Shown: in pieces, positions 29,247-37,542 of the stretch
Position numbering within the stretch: the stretch's first letter is position 1
Layout of the letters: each line of letters opens with the position of its first letter
NCBI GenBank assembly: GCA_019186985.1
Contig: JABARQ010000002.1
Location: forward strand, 1-64,000
Length of the DNA: 64,000 bases
Reading direction: 5' to 3'
Source of the DNA: Prosthecobacter sp.
GTDB lineage: Bacteria > Verrucomicrobiota > Verrucomicrobiia > Verrucomicrobiales > Verrucomicrobiaceae
The notes under the pieces: model-generated
Seen by the model: only the letters and a program-made list of their open reading frames with translations
What the model was told of the DNA's origin: nothing
Database searches by the model: none
Made by a program: the position numbers and the translations under genes

Positions 29247-29630
29247 CTATTCCACCTTGTAGTGCTTTTCGCTGACGGAGTGGTCCTGGTCGTAGACCTG
29301 CTCCTTCATGAGGCCGCCCTTGCGGGTCCAGTAGCGGTTCAGGCCGTGGCGCCGGCCCTTCTCAAAATGGGTTTCGGTCGAGAGCGTGCCGTTGTCCCAC
29401 CATTCCTTCACCACGCCGTGGAAGCGTCCGTCCACGAGCGGGTACTCACCCTTGGGCTTGCCGTCCTTGTGGGTTTCCAGGGCCAGGCCTGTGAAAGGCT
29501 GGCCGCGCAGGAAATAGACGTCGTCCTTCCATTCCAGCTCCTTGTACGAGGCGACCTGGACTTTTCGGGAGCATGAGGATGCGCCCAGGCCGAGCAGCCA
29601 TGCGAGCAGGAGGACGGGGAGAAATCTCAT
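29247..29630 (-). CDS. YwqK/MORN-like lipoprotein
   Basis: The protein has 127 residues from ATG 29630. The signal peptide ends with lipobox ASSC (about residue 20). The body consists of about three MORN-variant repeats of the YwqK type (G-x-x-x-x-Y/W-x-x-x-G), for example HGVVKEWWDNG and HGLNRYWTRKG. These are short beta-hairpin repeats of unknown role in many envelope proteins. It diverges from the sialate esterase gene across 82 bases. Confidence 0.78.
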   Translation of the reverse strand: MRFLPVLLLAWLLGLGASSCSRKVQVASYKELEWKDDVYFLRGQPFTGLALETHKDGKPKGEYPLVDGRFHGVVKEWWDNGTLSTETHFEKGRRHGLNRYWTRKGGLMKEQVYDQDHSVSEKHYKVE

Positions 29631-29712
29631 CCGAAGATGTTGGGGCACCTGGTCATCTTGTGCAATGCCGGGCTTGCCGCCGTCGTTTAGGCTGCCTGCT
29701 TCACAACCTGCC

Positions 29713-31395
29713 ATGCGCGCCTTCTTTTACCTTCTTTTTGGTTTGTCCATCACCGCCCACGCGGAACTTCGCCTGCCCGCCGTCATCGGCGACAACATGG
29801 TGCTTCAGCAGAAGCAGGCAAACCCGGTCTGGGGCTGGGACGCACCCGGCACGCAGGTGAAGGTGAGCTTTGCCGGCCAGGTGAAGACGGCTTCCGCCGA
29901 TGCCAAGGGCCGTTGGGAGGTGAGGCTCGACCCCGTGCCCGCCAGCGCGAAGCCGGCTTCGATGACGGTCAGCGGCAGCAGCATGCGTGAATTGAAGAAC
30001 ATTTTGGTCGGCGAGGTCTGGCTCTGCTCGGGCCAGTCGAACATGGGCTTCAGCCTGAACAGCGTCTGGGATGCGGACCTTGACATCGCCACGGCGAAAC
30101 ATCCGCAGATCCGGCTGATCTCCGTGCCGAACGTCGGCACGCAGGAGATCCAGGACGACTTCAAGGGACAGTGGGAGGAGTGCTCGCCCGCCACCGTCGG
30201 CGGCTTCACGGCCGTGGGCTACCATTTCGGCCGCGTGCTGCATGAGATGCTGGGCGTGCCGGTGGGCCTGATCGACAACGCCTGGGGCGGCAGCGCCTGC
30301 GAGGCCTGGGTGCGCCGCGACCTGCTGGAAAAGGATCCTCGCTTTGCCAGGATGATCGCCCAGTGGCGGCAGATCGAGTCCACCTACTCCGACGCCGTGT
30401 TCGAGAAGCAGATGGCCGATTACAAGAAGAAGGTCGAAGACTACGCCGCCGCCCGACGCGCCGCTCAGAAGGCAGGCAAGCCCGCGCCTCCGGCCCCCGG
30501 CCGGCCTCCGCAGAACCTGCTGCGCGGCCAGAAGCGCCCTGGCAACCTTTACGCCGGCTGCCTGCACCCAATCCTTGGTTATGGCATCCGCGGCGCCATC
30601 TGGTACCAGGGCGAGAGCAACGCCAGCCAGGCCCATGAGTATCGTCAGCTCTTCCCCTTCATGATCACGCACTGGCGTCAGGAGTGGAAGCAGGGCGACT
30701 TCCCGTTCTACTGGGTGCAGCTCGCCGACTTCAAGCCGGAGCAGCCTGAACCCGGCGACAGCGACTGGGCGGAGCTGCGTGAAAGCCAGACCCGCACCCT
30801 GGGCGCCATCCCCAACGGCGGCCAGGCCGTCATCACCGACCTGGGCGAGGCCAACGACATTCATCCCAAGAACAAGCGCGACGTGGCCGAACGCCTGGCC
30901 CGCTGGGCGCTGGCGAAGGACTACGGCCTTCCGCTGGTCTATCGCAGCCCGGAGTTCAAGGACATGAAGATCAACGGCGGCAAGGCCCTGCTGACCTTCG
31001 ACCACGCCCCCAGGGGCCTGCGCACCGTCGATGTGGATGAGGTGAAGGGGTTTGCCATCTGCGGCGCCGACAGGAAATGGGTCTGGGCGAAGGCCTCGAT
31101 TCTTGGCGGTTCCAAGCAGGGCACGAACCAGATCGAGGTCAGCAGCCCGCAGGTGCCGCAGCCGGTGGCCGTGCGTTATGCCTGGGCCGACAACCCGGTC
31201 TGCAATGTTTATTCGGCGGAAGGCCTGCCGCTGACGCCCTTCCGCACGGATGATTTTCCGATGATCACCGACAACGCCAACCCCAACGGACTTGAAGCCC
31301 AGGCCGCGAAGCGTCAGGCGGAGATCAAGGCCGCCCTTCAGCGCCGGGCCGAGTCTGCCAGGTCCAAGGCTGCGAAGAAGGCCGGGGAGAAGTGA
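29713..31395 (+). CDS. Secreted sialate O-acetylesterase family protein
   Basis: The protein has 560 residues from ATG 29713, with a signal peptide of about 17 residues. The N-terminal beta domain carries LRLPAVIGDNMVLQQ. The SGNH-hydrolase block I, CSGQSNM, is at 105-111 (Ser109 nucleophile), with WYQGESNA near 300 and the Asp-x-His pair in DIHPKNK near 380. The family deacetylates O-acetyl groups on sialic acids and, in many environmental bacteria, other polysaccharides. Residues 210-275 form a charged insertion. A 51-bp palindrome lies 38 bases after the stop. Confidence 0.9.
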   Translation: MRAFFYLLFGLSITAHAELRLPAVIGDNMVLQQKQANPVWGWDAPGTQVKVSFAGQVKTASADAKGRWEVRLDPVPASAKPASMTVSGSSMRELKNILVGEVWLCSGQSNMGFSLNSVWDADLDIATAKHPQIRLISVPNVGTQEIQDDFKGQWEECSPATVGGFTAVGYHFGRVLHEMLGVPVGLIDNAWGGSACEAWVRRDLLEKDPRFARMIAQWRQIESTYSDAVFEKQMADYKKKVEDYAAARRAAQKAGKPAPPAPGRPPQNLLRGQKRPGNLYAGCLHPILGYGIRGAIWYQGESNASQAHEYRQLFPFMITHWRQEWKQGDFPFYWVQLADFKPEQPEPGDSDWAELRESQTRTLGAIPNGGQAVITDLGEANDIHPKNKRDVAERLARWALAKDYGLPLVYRSPEFKDMKINGGKALLTFDHAPRGLRTVDVDEVKGFAICGADRKWVWAKASILGGSKQGTNQIEVSSPQVPQPVAVRYAWADNPVCNVYSAEGLPLTPFRTDDFPMITDNANPNGLEAQAAKRQAEIKAALQRRAESARSKAAKKAGEK

Positions 31396-31409
31396 TTCTG
31401 CCAAATCTT

Positions 31410-31490
31410 TCATCCGGCACTGGGAAGGCACATCCACTTCATGACTGAACACGGGTTCAACCCGTGTTCAGTCATGAAGTGGACGCATCG
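31410..31490 (+). repeat. Dispersed intergenic repeat, copy C (palindromic variant)
   Basis: It starts ATCCGGCACTGGGAA like copy A and contains GTTCAGTCATG (31466-31476), like the GTTCTGTCATG core of copies A and B. Its middle has become a perfect palindrome. Similarity to copies A and B is lost after about 80 bases. Confidence 0.5.
31433..31483. repeat. Perfect 25-bp inverted repeat with one-base loop
   Basis: Positions 31433-31457 are exactly complementary to 31459-31483, with C31458 between them. It lies 38 bases after the sialate esterase stop and has no T-tract, so it is not a standard terminator. It could extrude as a cruciform or form a very stable RNA hairpin, or it may be the trace of an element insertion. 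Confidence 0.9.
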
Positions 31491-31841
31491 AGCCGAGCCA
31501 GAGGCTTGAATGAACTAAGCTGTTGGTGATGCGAGTCTTGGCGAACGAGAACCACTGGATCCATGTGGCCTAACCATCACCGACCCCGGGCGTGCCTTGA
31601 GAGGGCGCGTTTGGTGCATGGCGGCCGCACAAGGTTGGCGAAGGCTTCCCGCGTCCTTCCAGGATGCGGTGAAGGTGAAACTTGGGTGTGCACTGAAGTC
31701 CGGTGATTCACACCCGCTGCGCTCGTTTCACCACCGGCTTTTCTCTCTCGAGCCTCCGGCTCGGAGCAAGCGCAGGCGTGCAGCCTTGTGGCAACGCGAA
31801 AACGGCTCCTGGCAAATGGGCATGATGCTGAGGAGGGGAAG

Positions 31842-31955
31842 GCATCCGGCACCAGGAAAGCCAATCCACCTCACCCGGAGAACGGCTTGACCCCGTTCTG
31901 TCATGTTGCCGGATTCATAGTCATTGCAGCGCTGGTCGCGAGGCGTGAGCCGCCA
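31842..31955 (+). repeat. Dispersed intergenic repeat, copy B
   Basis: It matches copy A at 28921-29040 in the opposite orientation over about 110 bases. The highest-identity core is 31895-31918. It ends about 20 bases before the stop of the sialidase-like gene. Confidence 0.65.
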
Positions 31956-31976
31956 TGCCTCCGCCGTTCGAAGGAT

Positions 31977-34676
31977 TCAGTCATCCTTCACGCCGTTGAA
32001 GGCCGGGCCGCCCGCACCGACATAGCCGTGGCTGGCGCCTTTTGGGTCATCGGTGACCCAGAAGGAGTAGAGGGAGCCCTGCGTGAGATGGAAGCGGAAC
32101 TTCAGGTTTTGACCGGCCTGAGCGGCCAGATCAGATCCGTCCGGCCATTCAATCTTGAGCTTGGTGCGGTCACCCGCGGCCGTCTGGGAAGTGCGCAGCA
32201 CCTTGCCTTTTTCATCCAGCACCTCCACACGCACTTCGCCGTTCAGGTTCACAAACAGGTGGCTGCCCGTGAATTTCACCGGACGTGTCGTCAGTTCGCC
32301 GGGGCCGTCCATGCTGGCGAAGCCGTCGCGGCGCAGCGTTGCGAGACCGATGCTGCCGCCGGTGTACATGCCGCGATGACCGCTTGGTGCGATGCCGCTG
32401 GTGCCCATGTAGGGGAAGACCAGCTGGTCGTCGAGCACGACAAACACACCGGCCGCTCCGTGCAGGTAGGCCCGGTCCCAGGAGCCCTCGGTGCGCGAAC
32501 CTGCAATGAAACCACGCCGGTCGGGGCGGTCCCAGTGGAAGCCGTCGCGGCTGAAGCCGAGTTCGAGGTCGAGCAGCTTGGGGAACCTGCCCTTCTCGCA
32601 GATGCTGTTGTTTGGGCCGCGATGAATGTAATGCATGCCGACCATGAGGCTTTCGTAGGCCACCGCGTTCAGGCTGTAGAGCTGCGCAGGCTCACCCGCG
32701 CCGGGATAGCGGCCCTGCGGCTCGGGTAGGTCGAGTTTGTCCGCGCAGGTCCAAAACACGCTCTTCTTCCAGTCTGCTCCTGCGAGGAAGTCCTCGCTCT
32801 CGTAGTAGTAGCGGCTGCGACCGCGTGAGGTGCCCACCTTGATGCTGAAACACCACTTCTCGCGGAAGGGATTGAAGAAGAACGAGCAGTAATCATCCGC
32901 CGCGATGGTCGTCGTCACCGCGTCGGAGAACTTTTTGCCATCGGAGACATGCAGCGAGTGCATGAAGCCCTGCGGGCGCTGCTCCTTCGGCACATGCAGC
33001 CAGCAAGTGATGTATTTGAGGCGCTCCGAGGGATTCTTCGCATTCAAGTCGAGCCACACGCAGTTGTCGGAGCCGCCCGTGACTAGCTTCGGTCCGGTCC
33101 AGCGCAGTCCTTCCGGCAAAAGCTGGCCGCGACGCGTCCATGTCTTCATGTCCGGACTCGTGGCCAGCGACAACGGCCCTCGCCAACCGGCGACGTAGAA
33201 CATCTTGAAGAGCTTTTCAGAGGGGTCGTAAAACACGCCGCCCTGACCGGTGAAGGTGGTTGCTTCCTCGCCCTTCTCGCCCTGCGTGGCGGGAGCCAGT
33301 TCGCGCTCGGTTTCGGCTTTGAAGACCGGATTGCCCTCGAACTTCTTCGCCTGATGAAAAGTGCGTTTGAGCGTTGTTTTCTCGATGAGGAAATCATCGA
33401 CGAAGAGCTGCCTGCCGAGGTCGATGGGGATGACGTTCGGCTTCTTCTTCAAATACGGCACCTCCATCACGGCATCGCTCGGTTCGCGATAGCGCGGCGG
33501 CCACTGGTCGGGCAGCTCGATGCCGTTGTAGAGCTTCTCGGGCTTCGGACCGGTGGCCTTGTTGGCAAGCATGAGCAGCCTGGCGTCCTTCGACACGATC
33601 TTGCCGGCGAGCACGTCCTCCTCGCGAAACTTCGCCATCAGGATCTCCGCATCGCTGTGACGGTTCCAGTCATAGAGGACGTGGATGAGGCCGTCGGGCG
33701 CCTCGAAGCCGTCGGGGTAGGACACGGCGTTGCGTTCATCGAGCAGCAGGCCGCCCTTCCAGGTCCGCCCTTCGTCCTCGGACAGCCAGGCGCTCATGTG
33801 AGTGCGCTTCCGCAGGCGTTCGGTGGGCGAACCATTTTTGACGAGCAAAATGCGGCCGGACTTGAGGCGGCGCAGGAAGAAGCGCGCGTTCACATTCTGC
33901 ACCGTCGCGGCCTGCTTGGGCTTGCTCCAGGTCCTGCCGCCATCCGTGGAGAAACTTTCGTGCGGCTGGTTCCTGGTGCGGGCGAGCATCCAGAGGCGGC
34001 CGTCCTTCAGCTCGACCGTCATGTGTTCGTCGAACTCCCAGTCCGGGAAGTGCAGGCTGCCGCGCTCCTTCCATGATGCGCCTTCATCGGTCGATGCAAA
34101 CACCCGCGCTGTCTTTTTGTGCCAGTCGGACACCGGCAGCAGCCAGGTGCCGTCCTCGAGCACGGTCGGCTTGTTCAGCGTGCAGCCTTGCGCGAACATC
34201 ACCGGCTCGCTCCACGCGGGGTCCGCAGCATCGGGATCATCGCAGCGCATGAACCAGTTGGTGATGCGCTTCCGCGGGTCGCCGAGCTGCTGGTCAAAGA
34301 ACAGCCACAGGCGGCCCTTCGGATCGGTCCACAGATTGCCCACCAGCGCCCCGCTGATCTTCTGCGCCGCCTCCAGCCTCGCCCCGACCGCCAGGCGCGG
34401 CTTCGACCACGTCGCGCCGTCGTCATCGCTCGTCGCGAGCAGGAAATACCCGTCCGGCTTGTCCCCCGTGCCCGTCCAGCAGCCCCAGATCCGGCCCTTT
34501 GCCGTTCGATCCATGCCAATGATCATCGCCCCGGGCCGCGCCTCATCCTGAAACTCCGCGCCGGGATTCACGATGACGGAGGGCTTCAGGGAATCAGGCT
34601 TTGGAGCAGCGGCCTGTGCCGCCGCTGACAGGGCAAGGGTGGCGGCAAAGAAAAGAGCTTGGGAAAGACGGAGCAT
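31977..34676 (-). CDS. Secreted two-module protein: BNR sialidase-like plus GH32/43-like module
   Basis: The protein has 899 residues with a signal peptide of about 22. Residues 35-360 are a sialidase-type propeller with four Asp-boxes (SDDDGATW, STDEGASW, STDGGRTW, SEDEGRTW). Residues 380-899 form a second propeller plus beta-sandwich module opening with LYNGIELPDQWPP and IDLGRQLFVDDFLIE, which resembles GH32/43-type proteins. The second module is shared with the next upstream gene. It probably acts on exported glycans; catalytic activity is unproven. A CATAACAC element sits 56 bases upstream of the start. Confidence 0.8.
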   Translation of the reverse strand: MLRLSQALFFAATLALSAAAQAAAPKPDSLKPSVIVNPGAEFQDEARPGAMIIGMDRTAKGRIWGCWTGTGDKPDGYFLLATSDDDGATWSKPRLAVGARLEAAQKISGALVGNLWTDPKGRLWLFFDQQLGDPRKRITNWFMRCDDPDAADPAWSEPVMFAQGCTLNKPTVLEDGTWLLPVSDWHKKTARVFASTDEGASWKERGSLHFPDWEFDEHMTVELKDGRLWMLARTRNQPHESFSTDGGRTWSKPKQAATVQNVNARFFLRRLKSGRILLVKNGSPTERLRKRTHMSAWLSEDEGRTWKGGLLLDERNAVSYPDGFEAPDGLIHVLYDWNRHSDAEILMAKFREEDVLAGKIVSKDARLLMLANKATGPKPEKLYNGIELPDQWPPRYREPSDAVMEVPYLKKKPNVIPIDLGRQLFVDDFLIEKTTLKRTFHQAKKFEGNPVFKAETERELAPATQGEKGEEATTFTGQGGVFYDPSEKLFKMFYVAGWRGPLSLATSPDMKTWTRRGQLLPEGLRWTGPKLVTGGSDNCVWLDLNAKNPSERLKYITCWLHVPKEQRPQGFMHSLHVSDGKKFSDAVTTTIAADDYCSFFFNPFREKWCFSIKVGTSRGRSRYYYESEDFLAGADWKKSVFWTCADKLDLPEPQGRYPGAGEPAQLYSLNAVAYESLMVGMHYIHRGPNNSICEKGRFPKLLDLELGFSRDGFHWDRPDRRGFIAGSRTEGSWDRAYLHGAAGVFVVLDDQLVFPYMGTSGIAPSGHRGMYTGGSIGLATLRRDGFASMDGPGELTTRPVKFTGSHLFVNLNGEVRVEVLDEKGKVLRTSQTAAGDRTKLKIEWPDGSDLAAQAGQNLKFRFHLTQGSLYSFWVTDDPKGASHGYVGAGGPAFNGVKDD

Positions 34677-34731
34677 GAGTTCTTGAACGCAGGTGATGAG
34701 GGCGCTTCGGCAATGAAGCTTGCAAAGCGTG

Positions 34732-34746
34732 TGTTATGTTAACCCG
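34732..34746 (-). promoter_or_regulatory. Conserved CATAACAC promoter/operator element, copy 1
   Basis: On the minus strand the sequence GGGTTAACATAACAC ends 55 bases before the ATG at 34676. The nine-base NCATAACAC core and its distance to the start are shared with two paralogous genes. It could be the -10 region of a common promoter or a regulator site. Confidence 0.6.
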
Positions 34747-34814
34747 AACAAGCAAGGAGAATTCATCGGGCCGGCCTGGTGATCGCGGTCACCTGAGGAT
34801 AAGCCCACTTGCGG

Positions 34815-36800
34815 TCACTCGTCCCGCACCCCCTTGAAGCCAGGTCCGCCGGCTCCGATGTAGCCATGGCTGGCGCCGTTGGCATCGTCGGTGATCCAGA
34901 AGGCATACAGGGAGCCTTGGGCGAGGTGAAAGCGCAGCTTCACCGGCTTTCCGGCGAGTGCGGACAAGTCAGCGCCGTCGTTCCATCTCAGGTGAGTTTT
35001 AGTGTGGTCGCCGGAGATTGTCCTGGAAGTGCGGAGCACCTTGCCTGCTTCGTCCAGCGCCTCGACCCGCAGCTCGCCGTTCACGTTGACGAAGAGATGC
35101 CTGCCTTGGAAGGTGAGCGGGCGCGTGGTGAGCTCGCCGGGGCCGTCCATGCTGGCGAAGCCGTCGCGGCGCAGCCTGGCGAGACCGATGCTGGCGCCGG
35201 TGTACATGCCGCGTTTGCCTCCTGGTGAGATGCCGGAAAAGGCGCAGTAGGGAAAGACGAGCTGGTCGTCGAGCACGACGCACACGCCTGCGGTGGTGTG
35301 CAGATAGGCGCGGTCCCAGCTGCCCTCCGTGCGCGTGGCGGCGATGAAGGGGCGGCGATCCGGGCGCTGCCAGTGGAAGCCGTCACGGCTGAAACCGACC
35401 TTCAGCTCGGTGACCTTTGGAAACTTGCCGGCATCGCAGACCCTGTTGTCAGGGCCGAGATGAATCTGAAACAGGCCGAGCATCACGCTTTCGTAGGCGA
35501 CGGCGCTGAGGCTGTAGAGCTGCGCGGGCTTGCCGATCTGCTGGTCTGGCAAATCGAGACGGTCCGCGTTCACCCAAAAGACGGACTTCGACCAGTCTGC
35601 GCCTGCGATGAAGTCGCGTGACTCATGATACCAGCGGTTGCGCCCCTGCCTGCTGCCTTGCTTGATGCTGTAAATCCAGAGGTTGCGAAACGGATTGTGG
35701 AAGAAGGAGCAGTAATCGCCCGCTGGTCCCGTGAAGACCGGCGGCGTCCATTCGCGTCCTTCGGCGGATGTCTGGAGCAGGTGGCCCTTTCTGCCGTAGT
35801 CGGTGAGGAACTTGATCCGTGCCTCCTTCGACGCGAGATCAAGCCACACGCAGTTGTCACCACCGGCTTCGTTGCCGCGCAGGCGCAGGAGATTGTCCTC
35901 GCGGATGCCGAGGTCCGGCCGCGTCCAGGTCTTCAGATCCGGGCTGGTCGCCAGGGCGAGGGGGCCACGCCAGCCGGCGGTGTAGAACATCTTGAAAAGC
36001 TTCACCGATGGATCGTAGAACACGCCGCCGTGGCCGAGGTAAGTCACGGCCTCCTGCGCGCCTTCACCGCCGCCTGCCGGAGCCAGTTCGTGCTTGGTTT
36101 CGGCTTTGAAGACGGGGTTGCCGCTGAATTTTGCCGCGTTGTGAAAGCTGCGCTTGAGGGTGGTGCGTTCGATCAGGAAATCATCCACGAAGAGCTGACG
36201 CCCGACATCCACCGGGATGACCTTTGGAGGATGCTGCAGGTATGGAGCCGGCATCGGTTCGGCTGAATCCTGGTCATAATGCTCCGGCGGCCACACTTTC
36301 GGCAGCACAATGCCGTTGTAGAGCTTCTCACCGTTGTTCGCCGGCCAGGCGCCTGGCGCTTTCGGCTCGTGGAGCGCAATCTCACAGCCCTCGCCCATGA
36401 TGAGAACGACCATCTTCGTGAACCGCAGCCGCTCACCTGGTTTCACCCGCTTTTGATAAAGGCTCACCCGGTTGATCTCACCCGGGAAGAGCTGCGCCTC
36501 ATCCACCTGGACCTTGGCAAATCCCTGTCGAAGCAAGGCTGTGTCCTGGCTGGCCGCACCTGGCCGAACCGTGGGTGTGAGAGCATGGAGCATTCCCGGC
36601 GTTTTCACCTCGACCGAGCACTTCTCGATGCTGGTGCGCAGGAACGGCAGATCTTTGACGGCCTCGGGCAGTTCGTCGATCACATACTCGCGGTCGGTGA
36701 AGAGTTTCTCGCCTGGATTCAGCTTCGCCGATTCATCCGCTGCCAGAGGGGCGGCGAGGAGGCCAAGGAGAAAGGAGAGAGCTAGGAGCGAAGCACGCAT
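34815..36800 (-). CDS. Secreted GH32/43-like module protein with N-terminal 'FTDR-YVIDE' domain
   Basis: The protein has 661 residues with a signal peptide of about 21. Residues 30-140 are a small domain (LFTDREYVIDELPEAVKD, and LFPGEINRVSLYQK) that recurs at the C-terminus of the gene at 41011-43758. Residues 158-661 are the same GH32/43-like module as in the downstream neighbour (LYNGIVLPKVWPP, VGRQLFVDDFLIE, GGVFYDPSVKLFKMFY). It is thus a mosaic of two modules that its two paralogues carry separately. It is presumably a periplasmic or outer-surface glycan-active protein. It has the common CATAACAC element 55 bases upstream. Confidence 0.8.
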   Translation of the reverse strand: MRASLLALSFLLGLLAAPLAADESAKLNPGEKLFTDREYVIDELPEAVKDLPFLRTSIEKCSVEVKTPGMLHALTPTVRPGAASQDTALLRQGFAKVQVDEAQLFPGEINRVSLYQKRVKPGERLRFTKMVVLIMGEGCEIALHEPKAPGAWPANNGEKLYNGIVLPKVWPPEHYDQDSAEPMPAPYLQHPPKVIPVDVGRQLFVDDFLIERTTLKRSFHNAAKFSGNPVFKAETKHELAPAGGGEGAQEAVTYLGHGGVFYDPSVKLFKMFYTAGWRGPLALATSPDLKTWTRPDLGIREDNLLRLRGNEAGGDNCVWLDLASKEARIKFLTDYGRKGHLLQTSAEGREWTPPVFTGPAGDYCSFFHNPFRNLWIYSIKQGSRQGRNRWYHESRDFIAGADWSKSVFWVNADRLDLPDQQIGKPAQLYSLSAVAYESVMLGLFQIHLGPDNRVCDAGKFPKVTELKVGFSRDGFHWQRPDRRPFIAATRTEGSWDRAYLHTTAGVCVVLDDQLVFPYCAFSGISPGGKRGMYTGASIGLARLRRDGFASMDGPGELTTRPLTFQGRHLFVNVNGELRVEALDEAGKVLRTSRTISGDHTKTHLRWNDGADLSALAGKPVKLRFHLAQGSLYAFWITDDANGASHGYIGAGGPGFKGVRDE

Positions 36801-36854
36801 GGATTCACAAACGCCCGAGATGGCCGCTCCTCGCGCCCGAAACTGGTAAAGCGG

Positions 36855-36870
36855 GTGTTATGGCAACCTC
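36855..36870 (-). promoter_or_regulatory. Conserved CATAACAC promoter/operator element, copy 2
   Basis: On the minus strand the sequence GAGGTTGCCATAAC followed by AC ends 54 bases before the ATG at 36800. A TAGACC hexamer lies 17 bases further upstream, so a sigma-70-type promoter with CATAAC as -10 is plausible. The element shows that the promoter of this gene remained intact when the adjacent island inserted. Confidence 0.6.
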
Positions 36871-36987
36871 CAACACTGTGGTCTAGCCGTCCTGGATGTT
36901 CTCAGATGAATCCAAAAGGACGCCATCATTGTTTCGCCGAAAGTAGCAGAAGGCCGAGTCACGATTGAGAGATGATCCAAACGCGTT

Positions 36988-37533
36988 TCAGTCACCTGCA
37001 ATGGCTCGACACTCATGCCACCATTTTCGCAGCGGGTGATTCTTCGGCGGAATGTAGCGTGCTCGTGTCTCGATCTTTTTGAGCGCGGCTGCCATCTTGG
37101 CTTCATCTCTTCCGTGCTCTTGATGCCATGTGTGAAGCATTTCTGGTGTGGTGAGCATTGGGATTTTTACCCCACGGCCATGGGCTACATTGATGGCACG
37201 TCGGTCATCCAGCGCGATAGCAAGATTGCGCACCTCCGCGATGGCCAAAGACATGGCCTCTCCATCGTCAACGAGGGCGGCGTATTCGATGTAACAGGAG
37301 CTTTCAGTCGCGACATCCAATGAGACGACTTCGATCAGCTTTGCGTCGATGAATCTCTGCAAATCCACAGGCTCCATTTCTCCGGTCTCGGCATTCCGAA
37401 GTGCCAGCACCTCGCTTTGCACGACCTCGCAGATCACAAAATGCCAACCGCACTGATGGGCGATCTCTTCGAAGGCTTCCGAGGCGAGCAGATTCAGCAG
37501 CACGGAGGCATCTGTGATGAGCAGCGGCTTCAT
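36988..37533 (-). CDS. PIN-domain protein, probable ribonuclease toxin
   Basis: The protein has 181 residues. The PIN-fold acidic positions are visible: D8 in LLITDASVLLNLL, E41 in QSEVLAL, D90/E92 in VDDGEAMSLA, and D109/D110 in ALDDRRA. These chelate Mg2+ for RNA cleavage in VapC-like toxins. It starts 9 bases after the XRE-ImmA/IrrE gene; this pairing is a known predicted toxin-antitoxin arrangement (COG2856 with PIN/DUF4411-like proteins). It is the last gene of the lower-GC four-gene island. The following 187 bases hold the promoter of the 661-residue protein. Confidence 0.75.
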   Translation of the reverse strand: MKPLLITDASVLLNLLASEAFEEIAHQCGWHFVICEVVQSEVLALRNAETGEMEPVDLQRFIDAKLIEVVSLDVATESSCYIEYAALVDDGEAMSLAIAEVRNLAIALDDRRAINVAHGRGVKIPMLTTPEMLHTWHQEHGRDEAKMAAALKKIETRARYIPPKNHPLRKWWHECRAIAGD

Positions 37534-37542
37534 GTGCTTGGT

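Larger units (their letters stand above)
31396..31976. other. 581-base intergenic region with palindrome and two repeat copies
   Basis: No gene is supported here. It contains a near-perfect 51-bp palindrome (31433-31483) and two copies of the dispersed repeat family (about 31410-31490 and 31842-31955). Several smaller hairpins are also present, for example CGAGCCTCCGGCTCGG near 31749. The region looks like a landing site for mobile structured repeats. Confidence 0.6.

Noticed and set aside
31788-32729. 313-codon open frame on the plus strand across repeat copy B and antisense to the sialidase-like gene
   Set aside because: Most of it is antisense to a well-supported gene and the rest is repeat sequence.
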